Under the pieces are notes generated by a model that had not been told where the DNA came from, searched no databases, and saw only the letters and a program-made list of their open reading frames with translations. The position numbers were made by a program, and so were the translations under genes. 64,000 nucleotides of DNA from JBOFSQ01 sp051651625 (GTDB lineage Bacteria; Planctomycetota; Planctomycetia; Pirellulales; Thermoguttaceae). Position 1 is the stretch's first letter; every line of letters begins with the position of its first letter. Of the stretch, positions 16,890 through 25,340 are shown in pieces. The stretch covers positions 16,267 through 80,266 of the forward strand of contig JBOFSQ010000073.1 in NCBI GenBank assembly GCA_051651625.1. The letters are read 5' to 3'.

Positions 16890-17957
16890 TCAAGGCACCA
16901 GCACAACGCGGAGCGATTCGCCGCTGGTCATTAGGTCGAATGCTTGGTCGATGGCGGAGAGTGGAAGCGTGTGCGACGCGATTTTCTCTGCTTGAATCGC
17001 ACCGTTCGCCAGCAAGTCAACAGCTTCTTTGACGTGTGCTGGCGTTGAATCGCTCGTTCCGATCATTCGGATTTCGCCGTAGTGCAAGATTCGGCTGTCG
17101 ATTGTAATGTCACTTTTGCCAACCGGTAACGACGCAAACAGGCAGACGGTTCCCTGTTTGCGAACCAGTGAAAGAGCCTGTTCTTGCGGTGCGGCGGCGG
17201 GGGCGGCGACGATCACTACGTCGGCACCAAGTCCGTCGGTCTCGGCTTTGACGATCTCCAAAAGATTTTCCGTCGCCGGATTTACGAGGCGTTCAAGTCC
17301 GAACGGTGTTGCCTGTTTGAGTCGCTGCGGGTTCACTTCCGAAAGAATCACCGTGCGTGCTCCTTTGCTTTTCGCAACGAGTGCATTGAGAATCCCCATC
17401 GGTCCCGCGCCCATCACGACCACAACGTCCCCCGGCAAAACACGACACTGATTGACAGAATTAACCGCGCAGCTAACCGGTTCGGCGAGCGCGGCGTGTT
17501 CCGGTTTGACATGAGACGGCACCTTGACCGCGTGACCGTTTTTGAGCGCGAGTGCTGGAATTGCGGTGTATTCAGCCATTCCGCCGGGGAACGAAAATCC
17601 CATCGGTTGCAGCGACTGGCAGAGGTTCGGAAACCCACGTTTGCAATACGCACAATTCCCGCACGAAACACTCGTCGCCATCACAACACGGTCGCCGATT
17701 TTGAACGCCGATTCGGGGACACCCGATTCGGCGTTGGCACCGACGTCGGCACAGACGTCCGCGACGATGCCGGTGAATTCGTGTCCCATTATGAGCGGAG
17801 CTTTGATGCGCGGATTGCCGTGCGACTTGCTTTTGAGGTCAGTCCCGCAGACGGCACACGCATCAATCTTGAGAAGAATCTCGCCCACACCACAAACCGG
17901 CTTCGGCGCGTCTTCGTAACGAATGTCGCCGGGGGCGTAATAGACAATAGCTTTCAT
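16890..17957 (-). CDS. Zinc-dependent medium-chain dehydrogenase
   Basis: A 355-residue MDR-superfamily enzyme. Catalytic zinc ligands are Cys in AVCGTDLKS and the GHE of IMGHEFTG. The four structural-zinc cysteines are in CGNCAYCKRGFPNLC, and the NAD-binding glycines in VMGAGPMGI. It resembles threonine/sorbitol/galactitol-type dehydrogenases; the substrate is probably a polyol or sugar derivative given the rhaT and SDR neighbours, but this is inference. The ATG at 17957 follows AGGAGA, and the longer upstream reading would overlap the preceding small gene, so this start is preferred. A degenerate GTTCAC motif lies just upstream near 17988. Confidence 0.85.
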   Translation of the reverse strand: MKAIVYYAPGDIRYEDAPKPVCGVGEILLKIDACAVCGTDLKSKSHGNPRIKAPLIMGHEFTGIVADVCADVGANAESGVPESAFKIGDRVVMATSVSCGNCAYCKRGFPNLCQSLQPMGFSFPGGMAEYTAIPALALKNGHAVKVPSHVKPEHAALAEPVSCAVNSVNQCRVLPGDVVVVMGAGPMGILNALVAKSKGARTVILSEVNPQRLKQATPFGLERLVNPATENLLEIVKAETDGLGADVVIVAAPAAAPQEQALSLVRKQGTVCLFASLPVGKSDITIDSRILHYGEIRMIGTSDSTPAHVKEAVDLLANGAIQAEKIASHTLPLSAIDQAFDLMTSGESLRVVLVP

Positions 17958-18003
17958 TTGTTCTCTCCTGTAACTTTTTGGCGAATGATAAAACCGTGAA
18001 CCA

Positions 18004-18210
18004 TTAGTGCGGGAGTCCACAGCAACGGGTGACGGATGTTTCTCGTTCTTTTCGTCTTTGTTCCCCACGCCTGACTGCTTGACGGAAATACTCGCGCACT
18101 TCTTCGTCCGTCATTTCTGCGGTTTCACGGAGAATCGTCGCCTGCGTTTCATCTTTCCATTTCAGCATGTCCCATCCGTGGATAGGTTCCGGCCAATCAA
18201 GTGTATTCAC
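18004..18210 (-). CDS. Small charged protein, possible antitoxin-like
   Basis: A 68-residue protein starting at a GTG (18210) with GAGG six bases upstream. The central part (KDETQATILRETAEMTDEEV, then REYFRQAVRRGEQRRKE) resembles the short families of ~65-residue proteins with a 'TPEE...YFR' helix found beside toxin genes in cyanobacteria and planctomycetes. No toxin gene is adjacent here. Immediately upstream, a 20-codon reading frame (ATG at 18257, sequence MIGYSLIEIRTPYEVIREYT) ends just past this start, in another frame, and could be a leader peptide or the tail of a lost partner. Function unknown. Confidence 0.5.
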   Translation of the reverse strand: MNTLDWPEPIHGWDMLKWKDETQATILRETAEMTDEEVREYFRQAVRRGEQRRKERETSVTRCCGLPH

Positions 18211-18290
18211 GGATCACCTCATACGGGGTTCGGATTTCAATCAGTGAATAACCAATCATAATACCTGTCGATTTTTGCAACTGTACATAT

Positions 18291-18452
18291 TTTTTGAGGA
18301 GCCTCACACAAAGGCACGAAGGCACAAAGAAGAATTTTAACGCGGAAATCGCGGAAGTACGGAAAGACGCGGAAGTTCAGAATTCCGCGTCTTCCGTTTT
18401 TCCGCGTGTTCCGCGTTCTCTCTCCTCTTCGTGCCTTTGTGTGAAAAAAGAA
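18291..18452. repeat. Long imperfect inverted repeat (CACAAAGGCACGAAG type)
   Basis: The left arm begins with CACACAAAGGCACGAAGG and the right arm ends with its complement. The centre is itself a mirrored run of CGCGGAA and TTCCGCG units. It is a larger relative of 8293-8390 and fills most of the 309-base spacer 18211-18519, which holds no other gene. Confidence 0.7.
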
Positions 18453-18519
18453 TCGCCATTTAAGTACGCAGTTATGCGAAGCGTGAACGATTACAAAAAA
18501 TTGACAGATACGAGACTCG

Positions 18520-20268
18520 CTATTCTTTGACGGTTGTGCTGCGCATTTCGGGAAGTGGCAATGCGGATAGCAAATAGGAACTGGCATACGCCCAAAACAA
18601 CGGAGCGGTCTCCTTTGAAATCACGATCTCGTACACTTCATAAGTTTCGTGCGGCGCACATCGAAACGCACCGTCAATCCCGATCCCGCTAACAATGACA
18701 GCAGGCTGTGACGCAGCAAGACGTTCATCCAGCGACTCTTTCGATCTCGCCAATCGGTCTTTCAATTTGGCAAGAAGTGATTGTTCTACAACTTCTTTGT
18801 CCGCTGTTGCCGCAGAAACCGGTGCAACGGCAAAACATACCAAGTCATCCGCCACGCCAACGATGATGAGAAACGGCGTTTTGTCCGCCATGAACTCGCT
18901 CACAAAAACAGACTTCACGAAGCAAGTATCGCCTTCAGTTTCGAGAACAACCGGCGTAGAAAGTTCGTAAACAAGCGGCTCCGTCGCGCCCTCTCGCTTC
19001 GTCTTTTCAAACATCTCTTTCACACATTTGTCAAACTGCGCCAGTAGCGACAAATCAAACGGTTTTGCATTTACTCCGCGTGTTATGGCGCAGAATAACG
19101 CTTCGCCGTCAACGGTTCCGGCAAAGTCGAGCGGGGTGTCATTTGTCCACTCGCCGAAAAATTGCTTCAAGTTTTCCATCACGGCGGCTACGGATTTGAT
19201 GACGTTCTGGTTGAGCATGTCCATTTCATCCGCCGATGGAATCCCCTTTTCAATCGGAAAGTCTTTCGGCTGCATCGGATACCCAAAACGTATCGGCGAC
19301 TCCGAAGCGACCCAGTGTACAGCTTCTTTTGGCAAATCCGGTTTGCTCCAGTTCTTGACTCCTTTTGACATTTCCTCTTCACTTTGCATGCCATAACTAA
19401 ATTGCATTGCAAAGCGTTTAGAATCTGGCTCTCGCTCCGACAGCGTAAGGGCAGTGGCACCAACGACGATGAAAGGAAGTGATTCGCTCTGTGCCAAATC
19501 GTTCGGAAACAATCGTCCCAAGACTCCGTTCGCATCGGTAAAGCCGTCAAGTGGAAATGAGATCGGTTTACGCTCGCGGCGCGATTGCATTTCCTTTTCT
19601 TGCTGGCTTCCGGGAGTGGGGTGATGTTCCATAGTCAACAGCATTCCTTTTTGAGACCATGAGCAGCCGAGGATAGTGTTGAGTGGGGCATCCGCATCTG
19701 ACTTTTCATTCTTGCGCGAAACTACTGCGATCTTATATTTTTCACGAAGTTGCGTCCACGCTTGTTTTAGCACGGACACGACTTGTTCGTTCTTTGATTC
19801 CGGCAAGTCGAACGAAGTGATCCGAAGATACTGCGGACCTAGCCAACGATCATCGAGCGAAACCTTGAACTGAAGAGGTGTCGTCGCGTCAGCGGACGCT
19901 TCGTTTTCCTCGTCTGCTACACGTTGTCTCCACTCGGTTAACTTCTTGTTCAGTTTTTCGTGAAGCTCTTGCAAGTCGTTTTCAGTCCAGCGTTTCTTGT
20001 CGTCTTCGCGCAGTGGCAATTCTACCACTGCCCACTCGGAAGTTCCGTCCGTCACCGTTCCGTATGAAATGGGGAATTCACGACTGATTTCTTCCGGCAG
20101 CAAGAGCTGTCCCAATTCAGCAACTTTTGGAATCAACGACGCGATGGTGTTGAAACTTGGTACGACAATAGCACCGGTTACAACCATGTCTGCGTCTCCG
20201 CGACATGGTTGCGGAAGGAAAACCAGCGTTAGCACTGCCACGACTGCAAAATGTTTTAGATTGTGCAT
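18520..20268 (-). CDS. Secreted protein of unknown function
   Basis: A 582-residue protein with a signal peptide (MHNLKHFAVVAVLTLVFLP, cleavage likely near residue 24). The ATG at 20268 has AAAGGA upstream. The body has no family I recognise. It mixes a charged helical stretch around residues 95-125 (EDDKKRWTENDLQELHEKLN) with beta-type segments, and near the C-terminus the phrase APLFWAYASSYLLSALPLPE, which could be a membrane-associated helix. Planctomycete genomes hold many proteins of this type that score the difficulty of sequence assignment; none is characterised to my knowledge. It lies 33 bp after deoC in the same direction, so it may be co-transcribed. Confidence 0.6.
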   Translation of the reverse strand: MHNLKHFAVVAVLTLVFLPQPCRGDADMVVTGAIVVPSFNTIASLIPKVAELGQLLLPEEISREFPISYGTVTDGTSEWAVVELPLREDDKKRWTENDLQELHEKLNKKLTEWRQRVADEENEASADATTPLQFKVSLDDRWLGPQYLRITSFDLPESKNEQVVSVLKQAWTQLREKYKIAVVSRKNEKSDADAPLNTILGCSWSQKGMLLTMEHHPTPGSQQEKEMQSRRERKPISFPLDGFTDANGVLGRLFPNDLAQSESLPFIVVGATALTLSEREPDSKRFAMQFSYGMQSEEEMSKGVKNWSKPDLPKEAVHWVASESPIRFGYPMQPKDFPIEKGIPSADEMDMLNQNVIKSVAAVMENLKQFFGEWTNDTPLDFAGTVDGEALFCAITRGVNAKPFDLSLLAQFDKCVKEMFEKTKREGATEPLVYELSTPVVLETEGDTCFVKSVFVSEFMADKTPFLIIVGVADDLVCFAVAPVSAATADKEVVEQSLLAKLKDRLARSKESLDERLAASQPAVIVSGIGIDGAFRCAPHETYEVYEIVISKETAPLFWAYASSYLLSALPLPEMRSTTVKE

Positions 20269-20301
20269 TGGGAAATCCTTTCTAACGTGACGGAAGGACG
20301 T

Positions 20302-20991
20302 TCAATAACCGGCCCCAACATTTTTGCCGGTCCCTTCGCAGATTGCTGGTGTCGAATTGCATCCGACGCCGAGACGGTCTACACCTTTGGCGACGAACAT
20401 TTGAGCACGCGCCGCGTCTCGAATGCCGCCCGATGGTTTCACCTTGATCTTGCCCGCAGCGGTTTTCAGCATAACGTCAACGACTTCTTCGGTTGCACCT
20501 TCACCATTAAATCCCGTAGACGTTTTCACAAAATCAGCACCGGCGCGGATCGCACACTCGGTTGCACGTTTCACTTCGTCGAGCGAAAGTTGACTCGTTT
20601 CAAATATCACCTTCACGACTACATTGTGTTTGTGTGCAACGTCAACGACTGCCTTGATGTCGGCTTCAGCACGATCCCATAAACCGGACTTGATCCAACC
20701 GTAGTTGGCAACCATGTCGATCTCTTTGACACATTTTTCGCAGTAAACTTTCGCCTCCGCCGCCTTCGCTTCGGTTGCACTGCACCCGTGCGGAAAGCTC
20801 AAGACACAGCAAACTTCCGTCGCGGTGCCGCGACACATTTCGTTTGCAAGCTCGATGTCGCACGGGCGAACGCAAACGGTTTTCACGCGATAATCGATCC
20901 CAACTTGAATCGCCGCTTTGGCCTCCGCCTGCGTCATCGACGGGACAAGAACTGCGTGGTCAAGATACTCATTGATTGGTTTTGTGCTCAT
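20302..20991 (-). CDS. deoC: Deoxyribose-phosphate aldolase
   Basis: A 229-residue class I aldolase. The Schiff-base Lys lies in ADFVKTSTGF, the second active-site Lys in KVKPSGGIR, and the acidic proton-relay residue in KEIDMVANYG. The length matches short-type DeoC (about 220). It would cleave 2-deoxyribose 5-phosphate to acetaldehyde and glyceraldehyde 3-phosphate in the cytoplasm. The ATG at 20991 has a strong AAGGAGA. No other deoxynucleoside genes are next to it, so a role in another aldol reaction in the nearby sugar genes cannot be excluded. A GTAACAGTTCAC motif sits 25 bases upstream of the start. Confidence 0.9.
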   Translation of the reverse strand: MSTKPINEYLDHAVLVPSMTQAEAKAAIQVGIDYRVKTVCVRPCDIELANEMCRGTATEVCCVLSFPHGCSATEAKAAEAKVYCEKCVKEIDMVANYGWIKSGLWDRAEADIKAVVDVAHKHNVVVKVIFETSQLSLDEVKRATECAIRAGADFVKTSTGFNGEGATEEVVDVMLKTAAGKIKVKPSGGIRDAARAQMFVAKGVDRLGVGCNSTPAICEGTGKNVGAGY

Positions 20992-21015
20992 TGTTTTCTC
21001 CTTTTTTCAAAACTT

Positions 21016-21027
21016 GTAACAGTTCAC
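21016..21027. promoter_or_regulatory. GTAACnGTTCAC near-palindrome
   Basis: Exact copy (GTAACAGTTCAC), 25 bases upstream of the deoC start codon and outside its ribosome binding site. It is followed by a GTTTCGTCACCCCCGCG repeat related to the one after 8173. Confidence 0.45.
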
Positions 21028-21185
21028 AATGTTTCGTCACCCCCGCGTACTCGGCGGGGGCCTAGAGCTAACGCTTTGAGGTTCGCTTGTGCGATCCATC
21101 GCTATCGCGTCTGCTTGCAGTGTTGTTCTCTGGATGCCCGCCGAGTACGCGGGCATGACACGCTCTACGCCGAATGACGATTTTG

Positions 21186-21218
21186 GCACTCGCTTACGCT
21201 TCGTGTTCTGATTCGGGC
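21186..21218. repeat. Dispersed copy of the 31-bp repeat at a gene end
   Basis: This copy overlaps the 3' end of the RND transporter gene and supplies its last residues (PESEHEA) and its TAA stop. Confidence 0.65.
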
Positions 21219-24200
21219 ACTTCTGATTTTGGTTCGGGTTTCTTTCGCCGTATCAGTTTTCCGCATAGCAGTATAAACAGAATTGGCGTAACGTAAATAC
21301 CGACCAGCGTTTCGGTTAGCATTCCAAAGCAGATCGGTGTACCGATAGCGTGACGACTCGCCGCGCCTGCGCCCGTCGCAAGTATTAATGGTACGACACC
21401 AACAATAAACGCAAACGATGTCATCATAATTGGGCGGAGTCGAAGTCGTCCTGCGTCGAGGGCCGCGTCCGTTAACGAGGCACCAGAACGATACCGCGAG
21501 ACCGCAAACTCCGTGATGAGAATCGCGTTCTTCGCCGAAAGTCCAACCATCAAAATGAAGCCGACTTGCGTGAATATGTTGATGTCGAGTCCGCGCAAGT
21601 ACGCCCCCAAAAGTGCGCCGCCAATTCCGAGCGGTACCGCCATCACAATCACCAGCGGCACAATCCAACTCTCGTATTGTGCGCAGAGAATCAGCACCGC
21701 AAACAAAATCGACATCACCAAAACAATCCGCATCGTATTGCCACCGTGTATCTCCTGCCACGCCGTTCCCGTCCAACTGTATGTGAATCCTTCGGGGAGC
21801 GTGTGAGAAAGTTGTTCCAGTTTTGCGATCCCGTCGCCCGTACTCACGCCGCCAGCGAGCAGCGCGAGAACCGGCGCACACAAGTGAAGCTGATGACGAT
21901 TAATAAACTGCGGGCCAACACTCCGGCGCAACGTCGCAAACGACCCAAGCGGAACCATCTCGCCCGAAGAGTTTTTGCACATCGTTTGAAGCAGCAAGTC
22001 GTCGCGCGAACGCCAAGTGTGATCCGACTGCAAAAACACCGTGAAAACTGCGTCGTAAAGATTGATCTCGCTTATGTGCCGCGCACCGAAAACACCCTCA
22101 AGCGTACCAAAAACCGACGGCAACGACACGCCAAGCTGCATCGCCTTTTCGCGGTTGATGTCGATGTCGATCCGCGGCGAGAACGGACTCATCGGAGTTT
22201 GTACGTCAGAAAAAAGTCCAGACTTCATTGCGTCTTCGCAAAGCTGTTCGGCGGCTGCGTAGAGGTCGTCAACGCCGCTGCTGCCGAGTGCCTGCAGCTG
22301 GTATTCGAGTCCGTTAATCGTGCCGAGTCCGTCGAGCGTCGCCATCGGATAGAGCATGACTTCCGCGTCGGGAATTGTTTTACATTGCGATTGTATGCGA
22401 GAAATCACGTCGTCAATCGTGATGGTTTTCGCTCGTGAAACCAAACGCTGCCACAATGACGGGTAACGTTCGTCCCAATCGGTGAGCGTTATCTCAACGA
22501 ACGCCGCGTTCTCCGCGTACGCACTCTGCGTGGGCGACCATCCCGCGATGTAAGTCGTGTTTGCGATTCCGGTGCGGTCGGCGTCGATGAGTTGTTGAAG
22601 TTGTTCGAGAGTTGTTTGTGTTCGTTCGAGTGTCGCGCCTTGCGGAAGAGTGACGCCCATGTAAATCGTTCCGGTGTCTTCGTCGGGAATAAAACCTTTC
22701 GGCATTTCGTTGAGTGCGAAATAAATCGCCGCAAGAAGTACGAACCACAAGACGAGCACCAAACCGCGCACCGCGACAACCCCTTTGAGTGTGCGAAGGT
22801 AGACGCGAGCGTAGATGTCGAAGCAGCGGTTGAATCCGCGACTGAACCAAGTCTGTGACTTTGACGCCGGTTTCAAAAACAGTGCCGCAAGTGCGGGCGA
22901 AAACGTCACCGCGCATACCGCTGATATGCAAACCGCGCCGGCTATCGTTAGCGCAAATTGCCGATAGATTTCGCCGACGATTCCGGGGACCATCGCCGTT
23001 GGCACGAATATCGCCAAGAGTACGAGCGTCGTCGCAACGATGGGACCGGTCACTTCTTGCATCGTTTTGAGTGCGGCGTCGCGTGGCGATTCGCCGAGGT
23101 CGTCGATGTGGCGACGCATGTTTTCGATCACGATGATCGCGTCGTCAACGACAATGCCGATGGCGAGAATGAGTCCGAAGAGTGTGAACGTGTTGACCGA
23201 ACATCCGCAAAACCACATCAGAAAAAACGTCCCGACGAGCGAGACGGGGATTGTAATTGTTGGGATGAGCACCGCCCAAAAGTCTTGCAAGAAAATCCAC
23301 ACGACAAACACGACGACAACGATGCAAACGACGAGCGTGACAACAACTTCTTTGAGTGCGGTGCGAACGAAGTTTGTGTAGTCGAACGCGACTTTGTAGT
23401 CGATTTCGTCGCCGAACATCCCGCGTTTTCGCAGCGACTCCAGACACTTCGTAACGCCGTCGGCGGTTTCGATGGCGTTTGCGCCGACGGACGGATAGAT
23501 CGCAAGTGTGCTGCACGGAATACCGTCCATTCCGGCGGCGGTTTGGTATCCGAGCGAACCGAGTTCGATTCGTGCGATGTCGCGGAGCCTGAGCGTGTGA
23601 ACGCCGTTTTCGTTGCGGATTACGATGTCGCCAAACTCTTCGGTCGTTCGCAAACGTCCGATGACCGAGAGTTCGACTTCTTGACCGGTGCCGCTGCTGG
23701 CGGGCGACTGTCCGACTCTTCCGGCGGCGACTTGGACATTTTGACCTTCCAACGCGGCGACAACTTCGTTAACGGAGACGCTGCGTGCAGCGAGCAGTTC
23801 GGGATAGAGCCAAACTCGCATGCTGAAGTCTTCGTTGTTGTAGACTTCCACTTTGCCGACGCCTGCGACTCGTTCGAGTTCGCGTTTGACGTTGAGCGTT
23901 GCGACGTTGGTCAAGTACAAACTTGTTTCGCGTCTTTCGTCGAGTGGGATATGTTTGCGGTCTTGAAACTCTTTTGCGTCGGCGGGGCTGAAGAAGTTGA
24001 CCAAGAGCAACGTGAACATCGAGTTTTTTTCGACGGTGATTCCGCCGCGAACGACTTCGTGCGGCAGTTGCGGGAGAACGTTGTTGATTCGATTTTGGAT
24101 GTGAATGACTGCGAGATCGGGGTCGGCTTCGAGTTCAAACGTGACGATCATTCGCATATCGCCCGCGCTGGTGCAGGTCGTCGAGACGTAAGTCATCTGT

Positions 24201-24424
24201 TCGACACTGTTGATACTTTTTTCTATCGGCGCAGCGACGGTGTTTGAGAGCGTCTCCGCGCTGGCCCCCGGATAGTTGGCGAAGATATAAACCGTTGGCG
24301 GGATGACGTTAGGAAAAAGTTCGACCGGCAACTTAAACGCCGCTACAACGCCAGCCAACAAAATCAGCAGCGCAACGACGCAAGAAAATACAGGGCGAGT
24401 GATGAAGAAGTGGGCGAAGTTCAT
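21194..24424 (-). CDS. RND multidrug efflux transporter (AcrB/HAE1 type)
   Basis: A 1076-residue inner-membrane transporter, close to AcrB (1049). It starts MNFAHFFITRPVFSCVVALL, the usual first helix. The two charged Asp of the proton relay are in IGIVVDDAIIVIEN, and the partner Lys in MVGLSAKNAILITEF. Two large periplasmic loops follow helices 1 and 7, as in the family. In operation it would need a membrane-fusion protein and an outer-membrane channel; neither gene is next to it. The last residues and stop come from a copy of the 31-bp repeat. The ATG at 24424 has only a weak ribosome binding site (GAG). A CACGTTCACAATT variant of the start-proximal motif lies near 24462. Confidence 0.9.
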   Translation of the reverse strand: MNFAHFFITRPVFSCVVALLILLAGVVAAFKLPVELFPNVIPPTVYIFANYPGASAETLSNTVAAPIEKSINSVEQMTYVSTTCTSAGDMRMIVTFELEADPDLAVIHIQNRINNVLPQLPHEVVRGGITVEKNSMFTLLLVNFFSPADAKEFQDRKHIPLDERRETSLYLTNVATLNVKRELERVAGVGKVEVYNNEDFSMRVWLYPELLAARSVSVNEVVAALEGQNVQVAAGRVGQSPASSGTGQEVELSVIGRLRTTEEFGDIVIRNENGVHTLRLRDIARIELGSLGYQTAAGMDGIPCSTLAIYPSVGANAIETADGVTKCLESLRKRGMFGDEIDYKVAFDYTNFVRTALKEVVVTLVVCIVVVVFVVWIFLQDFWAVLIPTITIPVSLVGTFFLMWFCGCSVNTFTLFGLILAIGIVVDDAIIVIENMRRHIDDLGESPRDAALKTMQEVTGPIVATTLVLLAIFVPTAMVPGIVGEIYRQFALTIAGAVCISAVCAVTFSPALAALFLKPASKSQTWFSRGFNRCFDIYARVYLRTLKGVVAVRGLVLVLWFVLLAAIYFALNEMPKGFIPDEDTGTIYMGVTLPQGATLERTQTTLEQLQQLIDADRTGIANTTYIAGWSPTQSAYAENAAFVEITLTDWDERYPSLWQRLVSRAKTITIDDVISRIQSQCKTIPDAEVMLYPMATLDGLGTINGLEYQLQALGSSGVDDLYAAAEQLCEDAMKSGLFSDVQTPMSPFSPRIDIDINREKAMQLGVSLPSVFGTLEGVFGARHISEINLYDAVFTVFLQSDHTWRSRDDLLLQTMCKNSSGEMVPLGSFATLRRSVGPQFINRHQLHLCAPVLALLAGGVSTGDGIAKLEQLSHTLPEGFTYSWTGTAWQEIHGGNTMRIVLVMSILFAVLILCAQYESWIVPLVIVMAVPLGIGGALLGAYLRGLDINIFTQVGFILMVGLSAKNAILITEFAVSRYRSGASLTDAALDAGRLRLRPIMMTSFAFIVGVVPLILATGAGAASRHAIGTPICFGMLTETLVGIYVTPILFILLCGKLIRRKKPEPKSEVPESEHEA

Positions 24425-24771
24425 TGTGACTCGACGTGTGTGGTGGCGATGGCATAGCGGCACGTTCACAATTCTATCCGCAACGGCGCAAACGTGTAGG
24501 GGCGATTCGTGAATAGCCCGACGCACACACAACATCAACTCCTATCTTCCTCGCTGGCAATTTCATACAGCGTTGGTATAATCCGGCTTTGCAATAGACC
24601 TGTTCGGAAACTTGCACCCGCACATCGGTTCGGCATAGCCGAACCCTCCAAACGCCTACGGCGTTGATGACTGGAGGGTTCGGCTATGCCGAACCAGAAC
24701 TACCAAATCGCCCCAAATTGACGTTTCCGAACAAGTCCAACGATGTCGGTTGATGTATATTTGATGAAACG
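24425..24771. other. Spacer between divergent genes
   Basis: A 347-base region between the RND gene (left) and a plus-strand membrane protein gene (right). It holds a complete copy of the 141-bp inverted-repeat element (24597-24737), with no further gene. Confidence 0.6.
24597..24737. mobile_element. Miniature inverted-repeat element, copy A (141 bp)
   Basis: Terminal inverted repeats are GACCTGTTCGGAAAC and, at the right end, the complement of GACTTGTTCGGAAAC. Inside is a long hairpin whose arms are GGTTCGGCATAGCCGAACC and the complement, each arm itself palindromic. There is no coding capacity. Copy B (26585-26725) has the same length and the opposite orientation. A parent transposase is not in the window. 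Confidence 0.8.
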
Positions 24772-25323
24772 ATGATAACACTTCTCCTCGAACAAATGTG
24801 GCCTTGGTGGGTTGTGGCGGGCGGCGTTGCGGTTGCTGGGGTCTTGGCACTACAGCGGCACGGCGGAGTTCGTGTCTGCATCAAAGCGCAGTTGATCGCC
24901 GTTGCGATTGCGGTCGCTGGTTATCTTGTTGTCACCTACGTCTATACCGACAACAAAGCGATTCGCCATTTTCTCACGCAGGCGATTGCGGCGGTTGAGA
25001 ACGACCAGCCCGATCAGGTCACGTCGCTCCTTTCGCCGCGCGGACGAGTGCTGCAAAGCGATGTCCGCGAGACGATGAGCCGCGTCTTCATCGACCGCGT
25101 CCGTTATCTCGATTTGCACTTTGAAGTCAATCGCAATGTCACGCCGCCAACTGCGAAGGTCGATTTCGACGCATTTGTTCAGTGGCGTCCCAAACCGGAG
25201 TTCAAACGTGAAGTGATGCTCGACCTCGGTGACCGCGAGTTGTTGCACCGTACCGACGTTGTTTTGACGCTAGAAAAATCGGGGCGAACGTGGTTGCTCC
25301 TCGATGCGACTTTTCAGCAATAG
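24772..25323 (+). CDS. Membrane-anchored NTF2-like protein, unknown
   Basis: A 183-residue protein with two N-terminal hydrophobic helices (WWVVAGGVAVAGVLALQ near residues 12-28 and LIAVAIAVAGYLVVTYVY near 40-57), then a soluble domain of about 125 residues beginning AIRHFLTQAIAAVENDQPDQ. The latter's helix-then-curved-sheet pattern resembles NTF2-like domains. There is no catalytic signature, and the function is unknown. It lies 17 bp before the phosphoglycerate mutase gene on the same strand, so the two are probably co-transcribed. Confidence 0.6.
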   Translation: MITLLLEQMWPWWVVAGGVAVAGVLALQRHGGVRVCIKAQLIAVAIAVAGYLVVTYVYTDNKAIRHFLTQAIAAVENDQPDQVTSLLSPRGRVLQSDVRETMSRVFIDRVRYLDLHFEVNRNVTPPTAKVDFDAFVQWRPKPEFKREVMLDLGDRELLHRTDVVLTLEKSGRTWLLLDATFQQ

Positions 25324-25340
25324 CCCCTTTTTTTCTCTCA

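Noticed and set aside
18291..18452. A ncRNA gene in the long inverted repeat
   Set aside because: A relative exists at 8293-8390 and weaker ones elsewhere, so a dispersed repeat explains it; no promoter is visible.
22958..24247. A 429-codon plus-strand open frame
   Set aside because: Antisense to the RND transporter; composition (very rich in Asp and Arg) reflects the complement of a real gene.
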